DNA of 64,000 nucleotides. It comes from Streptomyces pyxinicus. GTDB lineage: Bacteria > Actinomycetota > Actinomycetes > Streptomycetales > Streptomycetaceae. A model generated the notes under the pieces. The model saw nothing but the letters and a program-made list of their open reading frames with translations. It was not told where the DNA came from and did no database searches. This document shows positions 9,411 through 18,777 of the stretch, piece after piece (the stretch's first letter is position 1; every line of letters starts with the position of its first letter). The translations under genes and the position numbers were made by a program. Where the stretch lies: assembly GCF_024753135.1 (NCBI RefSeq), contig NZ_JANUGP010000003.1, positions 293,679 through 357,678 of the forward strand, written 5' to 3'.

Positions 9411-11924
9411 TCACAGCTGGCCGACATCGGTGACACGGACGACCGCACGGCCCTCGGCGTCCGAGGCCGTGAGGTCGACCTCCGCGCTGATGCCCCAGTC
9501 GTGGTCGCCGCTCGGGTCGTCGAAGATCTGGCGGACGCGCCAGAGACTGTTCTCCGGCTCCTCCTTGATGACCAGCAGCTTGGGGCCGCGGGCGTCCGGG
9601 CCGGTGCCCAGGTCCTCGTACTCGTCCCAGTACTTGTCCATCGCCTCGCCCCACGCATCGGCGTCCCAGCCCGACTCGGCGTCCAGCTCGCCGAGTGCGT
9701 CCACCTGGTCCAGCGCCGCCAGCTCGACCCGGCGGAACATCGCGTTGCGGACCAGGACCCGGAAGGCGCGGGCGTTGGTGGTGACCGGCTTCACCTCGTC
9801 GGCCTTCTCCTGGGCCTCCTCGGCGGTCATCTCCTCCGGATTGGCCAACTGCTCCCACTCGTCGAGCAGGCTGGAGTCGACCTGGCGGACCATCTCGCCG
9901 AGCCACTCGATCAGGTCCTGCAGATCCTCGGACTTCAGATCGTCCGGGATGGTGTGGTCGAGGGTCTTGTACGCGCTGGCGAGGTAGCGCAGCACGATGC
10001 CCTCGGTGCGGGCCAGCTCGTAGAAGGACACCAGCTCCGTGAAGGACATGGCCCGTTCGTACATGTCCCGGACGACCGACTTCGGCGACAGCGGGTGGTC
10101 GCCGACCCACGGATGGCTCTTGCGGTAGGTGTTGTAGGCGTGAAAGAGCAGCTCTTCCAGCGGCTTCGGGTAGGTGACGTCCTGGAGGCGCTCCATGCGC
10201 TCCTCGTACTCGACACCGTCCGCCTTCATCGCCGCGACGGCCTCGCCGCGCGCCTTGTTCTGCTGGGCGACCAGGATCTGCCGCGGGTCGTCCAGGGTGG
10301 ACTCGACGACCGACACCATGTCCAGGGCGTACGACGGCGATTCCGGGTCGAGGAGTTCGAACGCCGCGAGCGCGAAGGTGGACAGCGGCTGGTTGAGCGC
10401 GAAGTCCTGCTGGAGGTCGACCGTGAGGCGGACGATGCGGCCCTCGGCGTCCGGCTGGTCGAGCTTCTCCACGATCCCGCCGTCGAGCAGCGAGCGGTAG
10501 ATCGCGATGGCCCGCCGGATGTGCCGCAACTGCTGCCGGCGCGGCTCGTGGTTGTCCTCCAGCAGGTGGCGCATCGCCTCGAAGGCGTTGCCCGGACGGG
10601 CGATCACCGACAGCAGCATCGTGTGCGTCACCCGGAAACGCGAGGTCAGCGGCTCCGGGTCCGACTCGATCAGCTTCTGGAAGGTGTTCTCCGTCCAGGC
10701 GACAAAGCCCTCCGGCGCCTTCTTGCGCACCACCTTGCGCCGCTTCTTCGGGTCGTCGCCCGCCTTCGCCAGGGCCTTCTCGTTCTCGATGACGTGCTCG
10801 GGCGCCTGCGCCACGACGAGTCCGGCCGTGTCGAACCCGGCCCGGCCGGCCCGGCCCGCGATCTGGTGGAACTCCCGGGCGCGCAGCGTGCGCACCCGGC
10901 TGCCGTCGTACTTGGTCAGGGCCGTGAACAGCACGGTGCGGATGGGCACGTTGACGCCGACGCCGAGGGTGTCCGTGCCGCAGATGACCTTCAGCAGACC
11001 GGCCTGGGCGAGCTTCTCCACCAGGCGCCGGTACTTGGGCAGCATGCCGGCGTGGTGGACGCCGATGCCGTGCCGGACGTACCGCGACAGGTTGCGGCCG
11101 AACTTCGTGGTGAAGCGGAAGTTGCCGATCAGCTCGGCGATCCGGTCCTTCTCCTCGCGCGAGCACATGTTGATGCTCATCAGCGCCTGCGCCCGCTCCA
11201 CGGCCTGTGCCTGCGTGAAGTGCACGATGTAGACGGGGGCCTGCTTCGTCTCCAGCAGGTCGGTGAGCGTCTCGGTGAGCGGGGTGAGCTGGTACTCGTA
11301 GGAGAGCGGAACCGGGCGGGTCGCGGAGCGCACCACCGAGGTGGGGCGGCCGGTACGCCGTGTCAGGTCCTTCTCGAAGAACGACACGTCGCCCAACGTG
11401 GCCGACATCAGGATGAACTGCGCCTGAGGCAGCTCCAGCAGCGGGATCTGCCAGGCCCAGCCGCGGTCGCCTTCCGCGTAGAAATGGAACTCGTCCATGA
11501 CGACCTGGCCGACGTCGGCGTTCCTGCCGTCACGCAGCGCGATCGACGCCAGCACCTCGGCGGTGCAGCAGATCACCGGAGCGTCGGCGTTCACCGAGGC
11601 GTCGCCGGTGAGCATGCCGACGTTCTCGGTGCCGAAGAGCTTGCACAGCTCGAAGAACTTCTCCGACACCAGTGCCTTGATCGGCGCCGTGTAGAAGGTG
11701 ACCTCGTCCCGGGCCAGTGCCGCGAAGTGCGCGCCCGCGGCGATCATGCTCTTGCCGGACCCGGTGGGCGTCGAGACGATCACGTTCGCCCCGGATACCG
11801 CCTCGATCAGCGCCTCCTCCTGGTGGGGATAGAGGGTGAGACCGCGCTCCTGCGCCCACGACTCGAAGGCTTCGTAGAGGGCGTCGGGATCGGCGGTCGG
11901 CGGCAACTGATCGATGAGGGTCAC
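9411..11924 (-). CDS. DEAD/DEAH-box RNA helicase (HelY/Ski2-like)
   Basis: An 837-residue superfamily 2 helicase. The Q-motif region is TLYPHQEEALIEA, motif I is STPTGSGKSM near residues 45-55, motif II is VVMDEFHFY (a DEFH variant), and motif III is ILMSATLGD. Motifs V and VI follow as VNVPIRTVLFTAL and QIAGRAGRAGFD. The long C-terminal helical part fits actinobacterial HelY-like helicases acting on RNA. The start is taken as GTG at 11924 because the sequence upstream loses homology-like character. It is divergent from the membrane hydrolase gene and upstream of tesB in a likely operon. Confidence 0.93.
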   Translation of the reverse strand: MTLIDQLPPTADPDALYEAFESWAQERGLTLYPHQEEALIEAVSGANVIVSTPTGSGKSMIAAGAHFAALARDEVTFYTAPIKALVSEKFFELCKLFGTENVGMLTGDASVNADAPVICCTAEVLASIALRDGRNADVGQVVMDEFHFYAEGDRGWAWQIPLLELPQAQFILMSATLGDVSFFEKDLTRRTGRPTSVVRSATRPVPLSYEYQLTPLTETLTDLLETKQAPVYIVHFTQAQAVERAQALMSINMCSREEKDRIAELIGNFRFTTKFGRNLSRYVRHGIGVHHAGMLPKYRRLVEKLAQAGLLKVICGTDTLGVGVNVPIRTVLFTALTKYDGSRVRTLRAREFHQIAGRAGRAGFDTAGLVVAQAPEHVIENEKALAKAGDDPKKRRKVVRKKAPEGFVAWTENTFQKLIESDPEPLTSRFRVTHTMLLSVIARPGNAFEAMRHLLEDNHEPRRQQLRHIRRAIAIYRSLLDGGIVEKLDQPDAEGRIVRLTVDLQQDFALNQPLSTFALAAFELLDPESPSYALDMVSVVESTLDDPRQILVAQQNKARGEAVAAMKADGVEYEERMERLQDVTYPKPLEELLFHAYNTYRKSHPWVGDHPLSPKSVVRDMYERAMSFTELVSFYELARTEGIVLRYLASAYKTLDHTIPDDLKSEDLQDLIEWLGEMVRQVDSSLLDEWEQLANPEEMTAEEAQEKADEVKPVTTNARAFRVLVRNAMFRRVELAALDQVDALGELDAESGWDADAWGEAMDKYWDEYEDLGTGPDARGPKLLVIKEEPENSLWRVRQIFDDPSGDHDWGISAEVDLTASDAEGRAVVRVTDVGQL

Positions 11925-12069
11925 ACCCCCATCTTGCCTGGCCTTCGGGCCGAGGGGGGAATCGGCTGCGGGCCCGAAGATCATGACCGCTACGCTGTGT
12001 GGCCGACGCGGCGTCAGCGCACCAGGCCAACTGGACAGCCGCACATGAGGAATGGGGCGGGCAGCGGCC

Positions 12070-12864
12070 ATGATGGGACCAGCACACTCACTGTCGGGGG
12101 CCGCGGCCTGGCTCGGCGTAGGAGCGGCCGCCGCCGCGGCCGGGCACCCGATGCCCTGGCCCGTGCTGCTGGTCGGTGCCCTGATCTGCGCCGGTGCCGC
12201 CCTCGCCCCGGACCTCGACCACAAGGCCGCCACCATCTCCCGCGCCTTCGGGCCGGTCTCCCGCTGGATCTGCGAGATAGTCGACAAGCTGTCCTACGCC
12301 GTCTACAAGGCGACCAGGATGAAGGGGGACCCGCGCCGCTCCGGCGGCCACCGCACACTGACGCACACCTGGCTGTGGGCGGTCCTGATCGGCGCCGGCA
12401 GTTCCGCCGCGGCGATCTTCGGCGGCCGCTGGGCGGTGCTGGCGATCCTCTTCGTGCACATGGTGCTGGCCATCGAGGGGCTGCTGTGGCGGGCGGCGCG
12501 CGGTTCCAGCAGCGATGTGCTGGTCTGGCTGCTGGCAGCGACCAGTGCCTGGATCCTCGCGGGCATCCTGGACAAGCCGGGCAACGGCTCGGACTGGCTG
12601 TTCACGGACCCCGGACAGGAGTACCTGTGGCTGGGCCTGCCGATCGTGCTCGGCGCCCTGGTCCACGACCTCGGGGACGCGCTGACCGTCTCGGGCTGCC
12701 CCGTCCTGTGGCCGATCCCGATCGGCCGCAAGCGCTGGTACCCCCTGGGCCCGCCGAAGCCGATGCGGTTCCGGGCCGGCAGCTGGGTGGAGCTCAAGGT
12801 GCTGATGCCCGCGTTCATGCTGCTCGGGGGAGCGGGCTGCGCGGCGGCCCTCAACCTGATCTGA
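12070..12864 (+). CDS. Membrane-bound metal-dependent hydrolase (YdjM/DUF457)
   Basis: A 264-residue membrane protein. The N-terminal MGPAHSLSGAAAWLG carries the family histidine, then APDLDHKAATISRAFGP gives the DxDH metal site, and GGHRTLTHTW gives the HRxxTH motif. About four to five membrane segments follow, and ALVHDLGDALTVSG contributes another H-D pair. This is the YdjM/DUF457 hydrolase family, whose substrate is unknown. The start is placed at the ATG at 12070. An in-frame ATG at 12052 is possible, but its GAGGA is too close. It is convergent with rpmE2. Confidence 0.9.
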   Translation: MMGPAHSLSGAAAWLGVGAAAAAAGHPMPWPVLLVGALICAGAALAPDLDHKAATISRAFGPVSRWICEIVDKLSYAVYKATRMKGDPRRSGGHRTLTHTWLWAVLIGAGSSAAAIFGGRWAVLAILFVHMVLAIEGLLWRAARGSSSDVLVWLLAATSAWILAGILDKPGNGSDWLFTDPGQEYLWLGLPIVLGALVHDLGDALTVSGCPVLWPIPIGRKRWYPLGPPKPMRFRAGSWVELKVLMPAFMLLGGAGCAAALNLI

Positions 12865-12894
12865 GCCACCGCCGCTTTGGCGGGGGCCAGGCCG

Positions 12895-13158
12895 TCAGCT
12901 CGTCACGCCGGCGTCCGGGCCGCCGTAGCGGCGCTCGAAGCGGGCGATGCGGCCCTCGGTGTCCACGGTGCGGGCCTTGCCCGTGTAGAAGGGGTGGCTC
13001 TCGGAGGAGATCTCCACGTCGACCACCGGGTAGCTCTGGCCGTCGTCCCACTCGATGGTCTGCTCGCTCCGCGCGGTGGACCGGGTCAGGAAGGCGTACC
13101 CCGCGGCGCGGTCACGGAAGACCACGGGGTGGTAGTCGGGGTGCTTGTCCTGCTGCAT
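12895..13158 (-). CDS. rpmE2: Type B 50S ribosomal protein L31
   Basis: An 87-residue L31 with the type B signature: [23 protein letters not shown], then [29 protein letters not shown]. It has no cysteines, so it is the zinc-independent paralogue that in Streptomyces replaces zinc-binding L31 under zinc starvation and is classically Zur-repressed. I see no Zur-box-like palindrome in the 42 bp before it. It lies just downstream of the DUF5709 gene on the same strand and may be read through from there, so any Zur site would be further upstream. Confidence 0.96.
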   Translation of the reverse strand: MQQDKHPDYHPVVFRDRAAGYAFLTRSTARSEQTIEWDDGQSYPVVDVEISSESHPFYTGKARTVDTEGRIARFERRYGGPDAGVTS

Positions 13159-13200
13159 GGCGGCTCCAGGTGCGGGGCGGTCGGGCAGGGGGCGTGCGGG

Positions 13201-13668
13201 TCAGCCCGGAAGGGTGTCCTCGTCGACGACGTGCATCGCGGCCTCCTCGGCGGAGGCGGCGGCACCGTCGATGCCGATATCGGTGGCGACGAGCGCGGCC
13301 TCCTCGTCCTCGTGCGCGCCCTCGTCGGGGGCGACCAGACGGCCGGAGCGGAAGTTGCCGACCTCGTTGTCGAGGAGTTCCCCGTCGCTGCCGTCACAGT
13401 CACCGATGCCGTCGCCGTCCGGCGCGGCCGATTCCGGGAGTTCCTCCGCGAGGCGCTGATCGAGGGTCTCGCCCGCCTGACGTTCGGCGGCCGTCACCCC
13501 GAGGTGGTTCACCGCCCATGGCCGCTCGGGAGGGGACCAGCCTCGGTCGAGGGGTTCGGCGACGCCGTCGGAGTCCAGGGTGTCCTCGACGTCGAGCACC
13601 CCCGTGTCCTCCAGGATCTCCGAGGGATCGGGCTGGTAGACGTCGTCCCCCCAACCGTCGGTGTCCAC
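13201..13668 (-). CDS. DUF5709 protein
   Basis: A 155-residue very acidic protein. WGDDVYQPDPSEILEDTGVLDVEDTLD and the central RGWSPPERPWAVNHLGVTAAE followed by GETLDQRLAEELPE are the hallmarks of DUF5709, a Streptomyces/actinobacterial family of unknown function. The GTG start at 13668 has GGAGG 5 bases upstream. rpmE2 follows 42 bp later on the same strand. No enzymatic motif is present and the composition suggests a largely disordered cytoplasmic protein. Confidence 0.88.
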   Translation of the reverse strand: MDTDGWGDDVYQPDPSEILEDTGVLDVEDTLDSDGVAEPLDRGWSPPERPWAVNHLGVTAAERQAGETLDQRLAEELPESAAPDGDGIGDCDGSDGELLDNEVGNFRSGRLVAPDEGAHEDEEAALVATDIGIDGAAASAEEAAMHVVDEDTLPG

Positions 13669-14064
13669 GAGTACCTCCAGGTGGTGAGGGCGGCCGCGGG
13701 GTGCCCGGACGGGTCACGGGCCGTCGGCACGGGCGGCGCGGGCACACCACGCGAGCCGTTCGGTTCCCGGACGGATTCCGTACCGGTGCCGCTTCCCAGA
13801 CTTCCACCCCGCCTCGGCACCGCGCAACGGCACGGGCACCGGCCGGGCACCGCGTCGGCGCATTGCGGACGGATGGGAACGAAGCGGGGCCTGGGCGGCA
13901 CAGGGCTCCAGGCTCTCGGCGAGCCGCCCGGCGGAAACCGGCCGGGTGCCTGGGCGCGACCGGGTGGCACCGCCGGCCTGGGGGCCGTACCGGCGCCTGC
14001 CGAGCCGTCGCCCGGTCACACTCCCGCGCATGACCGCGCCACCCGGCCCGACGGCGCTTGGCCG
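13669..14064. other. 396-bp gap without a gene
   Basis: This stretch separates the DUF5709 start from the end of the decayed ABC exporter gene. Open frames on both strands exist only because the DNA is extremely GC-rich; their products are Arg/Pro/Ala-rich without domains and lack ribosome-binding sites. It must contain the promoter for DUF5709-rpmE2, but I cannot point to convincing -10/-35 elements. It is probably in part degraded sequence next to the pseudogene. Confidence 0.5.
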
Positions 14065-15760
14065 TCAGCCGTGCCAGGACCGCCACAGCGCCGCGTAGGC
14101 CCCCTGAGCCGCCACCAGGTCGTCATGTCCGCCCAGCTCGCTGATGCGGCCGTTCTCGACGACGGCGATCACGTCGGCGTCGTGGGCGGTGTGCAGCCGG
14201 CGGGCGAGGGCCACCACGGTGCGCCCGTCCAGGACACGGGCGAGGGAGCGCTCAAGGTGCTGCGCCGTCCGTGGGTCGAGCAGCGAGGTCGCCCCGTCCA
14301 GGACCAGCGTGTGCGGGGCCGCCAGGATCAGTCGGGCCAGCGCGATCTGCTGGACCTGGGCCGGAGTCAGCGCGAGCCCGCCCGAGCCGACCTCGGCGTC
14401 CGGGCCGCCGTTCAGCGCTCGCGCCCAGGCGTCGGCGTCGGCCGCGCCCAGCGCCGCCCATGGCTCGGCGTCCGTCGCGTCGGTGCGGGCGAGCAGCAGG
14501 TTGTCGCGCAGGGTCCCCACGAACACGTGATGTTCCTGGTTGACGAGGGCGACATGCGAGCGGATCCGCTCGGCGGGCATCCGGGACAGCTCCGCCCCGC
14601 CGAGGGTGATCCGCCCGGCGCGGGGAGCGTAGATCCCGGCGAGCAGCCTGCCGAGGGTGGACTTGCCGGCGCCCGACGGGCCGACCAGGGCCGGCGGGGT
14701 GCCCGGCGCGACGTCCAGGGAGATCCCGCGCAGCACGTCGACGCCCTCGTGGTAGCCGAAGTGCACCCGGTCGGCGCGCACGTCCCGTCCGTCCGGGTGC
14801 GGCGAGCCGTCGCCGGCGGCCGGCTCGACCTCCCGCACTCCGACCAGGCGGGTCGGCGAGACCTGCGCCACCTGTACCTCGTCGTACCAGCACAGGATCA
14901 GGTTCACGGGGTCGCCGAGCATCTGTGCGATGAGGGCGCCCGTGATGAGCCGGCCCACCCCGATCCAGCCGTGGAGCACGAACACGCCTCCGGCCATCAG
15001 GACCGAGCCGAGCACGATGAGGTGGACGGCGTTGATCGCGGGAAGGAGCACCGAGCGCAGCCAGAGCGTGTAGCGCTCCCAGGCCGCCCAGCGCTTGATC
15101 CGCAGTTCCGGCAGCGCGACGCGGCGGGCGCCGAGGCGGTGGGTCTCGACGGTGCGGCCCGCGTCCACCGTCTCGGCGAGGGCCGCGGCGGCGTAGCCGG
15201 CGGATTCGGAGCGGTAGGCCGAGGGCGCCCGCCGGAAGTACCACCGGCAGACCACGACCAGCACGGCCGCCGCGAGCGCCGGGGCCGTCACGACCAGCCC
15301 GCCGAGCAGCAGCAGGGCCCACACCACACCGATGGCCAGTTGCGGCACGGCCTCGCGCATGGCGTTGGCGAGGCGGTCGATGCCGGTGGTGATGCGGGAC
15401 AGCAGATCGCCGGTGCCCGCCCGCTCCAGGACACCGGGCGGCAGCCCGACCGACCGGACGAGGAAGTCCTCGCGCAGGTCGGCGAGCATCCGCTCGCCCG
15501 GCATCGCGCCGCGCAGCCGCACCTGCTGGACGAACACGGCCTGCACGCCGAGCGCGAGCACGAACAGGCCCGCCGTCAGGCCGAGATGAAGCTCCCCGCG
15601 CGTCCGCCGACACCCGTTCCGCCAGGTCGCCGTGCAGGTACGGACCCACCATGGAGGCGACGACGGCTTCCGGCCGGGCGGGCCCGATCGGGTGACAAAC
15701 CGCCAGGAACAGGGGAGGTCCGGGTAGATCGCATGATCGAGCGATGTGTGATGCCACCAT
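14065..15760 (-). pseudogene. Decayed ABC exporter (membrane + ATPase fused)
   Basis: From about 15600 to the stop at 14065, one frame encodes most of a type IV ABC exporter: RLRGAMPGERMLADLREDFL, several membrane helices and an ATPase domain with GPSGAGKST (Walker A) and VNQEHHVFVGTLRDNLL (Q-loop). The preceding coding segment (SMVGPYLHGDLAERV, ATG possible at 15760) is in another frame, with the shift near 15597-15605. The expected first membrane helix is not recognisable. The ATPase is also damaged: the signature reads LTPAQVQQ, Walker B reads LVLDGATSLLD with Gly for the catalytic Glu, and the H-loop has Arg (LARRLHTA). The frameshift could be a sequencing error, but the three site losses argue for real decay or a degenerate half-transporter. 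Confidence 0.75.
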
Positions 15761-15766
15761 GGACCG

Positions 15767-16552
15767 GTGTGCAACGACAGCGTGCGGCGCGCGGCGGTCG
15801 CCGTGGCAACTCTGGCAACCCTTCTGGCGGCCTTGACGGCCTGCGGTGGCGGCGGCTCCACCGGCTCGGCCGGCTCCACCGGAACCGACGACGCGCCGGG
15901 AGCGGACGGCCGGCGCCACACCGCGCACCCGGCTCCTGGACCGTCCACCGCGGATCCCACCCGGGTCCCGGGTGTCGGCGACCGCCTGCTCCGGCGGATC
16001 CCGGCGAGTTCTCGCCAGGTGGTGGCCGTGTACGGGGAGGGGAAGAACTCCTCCGACTCGACCGTGGTGCTGTACACCCGTACCGGCACCGACTGGCACC
16101 GTGTCGCCGGCTGGCCCGCCCACAACGGCCGGCACGGCTGGACCACCCACCACCACGTGGACGACGGACGCAGCCCGGTCGGGGTCTTCACCCTGTCCGA
16201 CGCGGGCGGACGGCTGCGGGATCCGGGTGCCCGGCTGCCGTACCGCCAGGATCCGGCCTACGCGCCCCCGGCCGAATGGGACGCGGCGCACCAGCACGAC
16301 TTCGACTACGTCATCGCCATCGACTACAACCGGATCCGCGGCACCTCGCCCCTGGACCCGACCCGTCCCCAGGGGGAGGCCAAGGGCGGCGGCATCTGGC
16401 TGCACCTGGACCACCACAGCGGCACCTCGGCGTGCGTCAGCGTCTCCGAGAAGGCCATGGAGTTCCTGCTGCGTACGCTCGACCCGTCCCGCCATCCCGT
16501 GATCGTGATGGGGGACCGCGCCGCACTGTCCGCCGGTCGCCCGACCGTCTAA
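15767..16552 (+). CDS. L,D-transpeptidase (YkuD)-like lipoprotein
   Basis: A 261-residue exported protein. Residues about 8-26 are a signal peptide ending in the lipobox LTAC, so it is probably a lipoprotein. A disordered Gly/Ser/Thr linker follows. The catalytic region is WLHLDHHSGTSACVSVSEKAMEFLL, a YkuD-like His...S/T-x-x-Cys site with the cysteine in SACVSV, though the classical SHGC motif is altered. It likely acts on peptidoglycan outside the membrane. GTG at 15767 is used and no clear RBS is seen. Its stop overlaps the convergent amidase stop by 4 bp. Confidence 0.82.
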   Translation: MCNDSVRRAAVAVATLATLLAALTACGGGGSTGSAGSTGTDDAPGADGRRHTAHPAPGPSTADPTRVPGVGDRLLRRIPASSRQVVAVYGEGKNSSDSTVVLYTRTGTDWHRVAGWPAHNGRHGWTTHHHVDDGRSPVGVFTLSDAGGRLRDPGARLPYRQDPAYAPPAEWDAAHQHDFDYVIAIDYNRIRGTSPLDPTRPQGEAKGGGIWLHLDHHSGTSACVSVSEKAMEFLLRTLDPSRHPVIVMGDRAALSAGRPTV

Positions 16553-18621
16553 TGCCCGGCCGGCCCGCTCTTGCGCCCGGCCGACGGCCCGGCAGCGGCC
16601 GACGGCCCGGCACCGGCCGAGGACCCGGCAGTGGACGACGACCCCGCCGTGGCAGGGGCGGCCAGTACGTCGACGTCGCTCGCCCGGACGTAGGCGAGCC
16701 GGTGGCCGAACTGGATCTCGTAGTAACCCTCGTGGCCCTTGATGACCGGCTCGGGGGTGTCGGCGAAGGACGACCGGTCGACGTAGGAGCTGCCGATGCG
16801 GTCCTGGGTCACGTACCGCTGGCCGGCCTTGAAGCGGTACGGCAGCGGCGACTCGGCCGGCTCCTCGACGTCCTCGGGGTAGGCGTCCGACTCCGGCAGG
16901 GCACGGCCGTAGACAGGGATGTCGTCCAGGCCCTCCTTCGGCGTCACCATCCGGCCGGCCGCTCCGACCGCCGTCGGCTGCTTCGTCGGGTTCCGGAACC
17001 ACGCCTTGTGGCCCTGGAACCAGATCGCCGTCCAGTCGCCGCTGCGCTCGGTGACGGCGAAGGTCTGCCCCGCCGAGGCACGCGAGCCGAGGTCGTTGAC
17101 GTCCTCCGTGGACGGGTCGCCGTCCGGTTTGCGGCCGGGGTCCTGGATCAGCGGGGCGTCGTCGGAGGGCTCCGTGTGCAGCCGGACGGCGCTGGAGCCG
17201 TGCGGCGGGCACGGCACGCCGGGGCCGCCGCACCCCGTGAACGACGGCTTGTGCCTGGCGTAGTCCGGGAGGATCATCACCATGCCGCTGTCCGGTCCGG
17301 CCGTGGCCTTCAGCGGGGCGCCCAGCAGGTCGAAGTAGTGCCGCCAGTCCCAGAAGGGGCCGGGGTCGTCGTGCATGTCCGGGATGGACTCGGCGGTCGG
17401 CGAGGGCACGTTGTCGTGGCCGAAGATGTGCTGCCGGTCGAGCGGGACGCCGTACTTCTTCGCCAGGAAGCGCACCAGCCGGGCCGAGGACTGGTACATC
17501 CGCTCCGTGTACCAGGTGCCGGGCTGGGTCAGGAACCCCTCGTGCTCGATGCCGATCGAGTGCGAGTTCACGAACTGGCTGCCGGAGTGCCAGGCCTCGT
17601 CCTTGGTCCTGACGTGCTGGGTGATGTGGCCGTCGCTGGAGCGGATCGAGTAGTGCCAGGAGGCCTCGGTCGGATCCTGGACGGTCTGGAGCATGCTGCG
17701 CAGGCTGGCCTCGGTGTCGTGGATGACGATGTACTCGATCTTCTGGTCCCGGGGCCGGTCGGCGACGTCGTGGTTGCCGTAGGCGCCGTCGTCGTCGATC
17801 TGCTCGTACGGCGCGCTGAGCCAGTCGCAGGACACCCCTGCCGGGCACTCCACCTCCTTGGCCCGTTTCGGGGTCTGGGTCTGGGCGGCGCGGGGGCGGA
17901 CGCCGGGGCTGGCGGCGAGGGTGACGACCTGCCCTTCGGCGGTGGTGCGGCGCGCGCCCTTGCGGATCACGTCGAAGACGTCGTTGGCGTACTCGGCCGC
18001 CGAGGTCAGGTCGCGGGTGCCCGGGTAGCGCTCGACCGTCTCCCACCAGTCGGCCGGGTTGTCGCTGAGGGGCTTGCCGAGTTTGTGCTGGGTGGCCGCG
18101 AGGAGGGCCGCGCCGCCCCGGATGTTGGCGACGGCGTCCGTGCGCAGCCGCTCCGCCGGGGCGTCGATCAGGCGCGCCGCCTGCTCCAGGTCCGCCGGCC
18201 GCACCGTGTGGTCGTTCTTCGGAGAACCGGATGCCGCGGGGCTCGCCGCCGACTTGCCCACGGGCGGCCGGACGGCGGTGTCGTCCTGCGCCTGGCCGCC
18301 GGCCGCCGCAGCCGGGGACGTGGGCAGGGCCGTGTCGAGCAGGTGCATCGGGCCGTAGCCGCCGGCGACGCTGGGGGAGCCGGGGTGCGCGTCCCAGCGC
18401 GACTGCACATAGGACACGCTCATGACCACACTGCGCGGCACGTGGTACTCGCGGGCGGCGTCCTCGAAGGCGTCCTGGAGACGGCGGTCCGAGGAGCCCT
18501 CCTCGCCGGACAGCGGGATGAGCAGCAGCGGTGCCAGCACTGCCGCCGACGCGATCACGCAGGCCGTTCGGCGGTACCCGCGGAGGGCGTTGGGAACGCG
18601 TGGGGCGGCCGGTCTTCTCAT
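16549..18621 (-). CDS. Secreted N-acetylmuramoyl-L-alanine amidase with lysozyme-like domain
   Basis: A 690-residue exported protein. The ATG at 18621 has GGAG 8 bases before it, and an N-terminal membrane anchor/signal follows (CVIASAAVLAPLLLIPL). Residues about 40-200 resemble a transglycosylase/lysozyme-like fold (AAREYHVPRSVVMSVSYVQS, then GGYGPMHLLDT, and ANIRGGAALLA) with Gln where SLT enzymes have the catalytic Glu. The central amidase_2 domain has YIVIHDTEAS, SIGIEHEG and FGHDNVPSPT, which supply the zinc and catalytic residues. The C-terminal part has two SH3-like segments (GDWTAIWFQGHKAWFRNP and YYEIQFGHRLAYVRASDV). It cleaves the wall peptide from MurNAc. Confidence 0.92.
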   Translation of the reverse strand: MRRPAAPRVPNALRGYRRTACVIASAAVLAPLLLIPLSGEEGSSDRRLQDAFEDAAREYHVPRSVVMSVSYVQSRWDAHPGSPSVAGGYGPMHLLDTALPTSPAAAAGGQAQDDTAVRPPVGKSAASPAASGSPKNDHTVRPADLEQAARLIDAPAERLRTDAVANIRGGAALLAATQHKLGKPLSDNPADWWETVERYPGTRDLTSAAEYANDVFDVIRKGARRTTAEGQVVTLAASPGVRPRAAQTQTPKRAKEVECPAGVSCDWLSAPYEQIDDDGAYGNHDVADRPRDQKIEYIVIHDTEASLRSMLQTVQDPTEASWHYSIRSSDGHITQHVRTKDEAWHSGSQFVNSHSIGIEHEGFLTQPGTWYTERMYQSSARLVRFLAKKYGVPLDRQHIFGHDNVPSPTAESIPDMHDDPGPFWDWRHYFDLLGAPLKATAGPDSGMVMILPDYARHKPSFTGCGGPGVPCPPHGSSAVRLHTEPSDDAPLIQDPGRKPDGDPSTEDVNDLGSRASAGQTFAVTERSGDWTAIWFQGHKAWFRNPTKQPTAVGAAGRMVTPKEGLDDIPVYGRALPESDAYPEDVEEPAESPLPYRFKAGQRYVTQDRIGSSYVDRSSFADTPEPVIKGHEGYYEIQFGHRLAYVRASDVDVLAAPATAGSSSTAGSSAGAGPSAAAGPSAGRKSGPAGH

Positions 18622-18777
18622 TGCACGGTCTCCAGACATGCTCGACACACCAGGACGAAGGAGTTGTCCTGTTCGCCACCCCTGGTACGTTTCCGTGCCT
18701 TCGGCGCCACGTCGCGCCAACCGTCACCGGGGTGGCCGAGCGGCCGGGCACAGGCCACTCGGTCGGCGGCGTGCGGA

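Noticed and set aside
9084..14033. A very long plus-strand open frame (about 1649 codons) over the helicase region
   Set aside because: It is antisense to the helicase with its clear motifs, has low-complexity Arg/Pro-rich product and arises from high GC with few stop codons.
13400..14086. A minus-strand gene filling the gap before DUF5709
   Set aside because: Arg/Pro/Ala-rich, no RBS, no domain, and it overlaps the DUF5709 gene in another frame.
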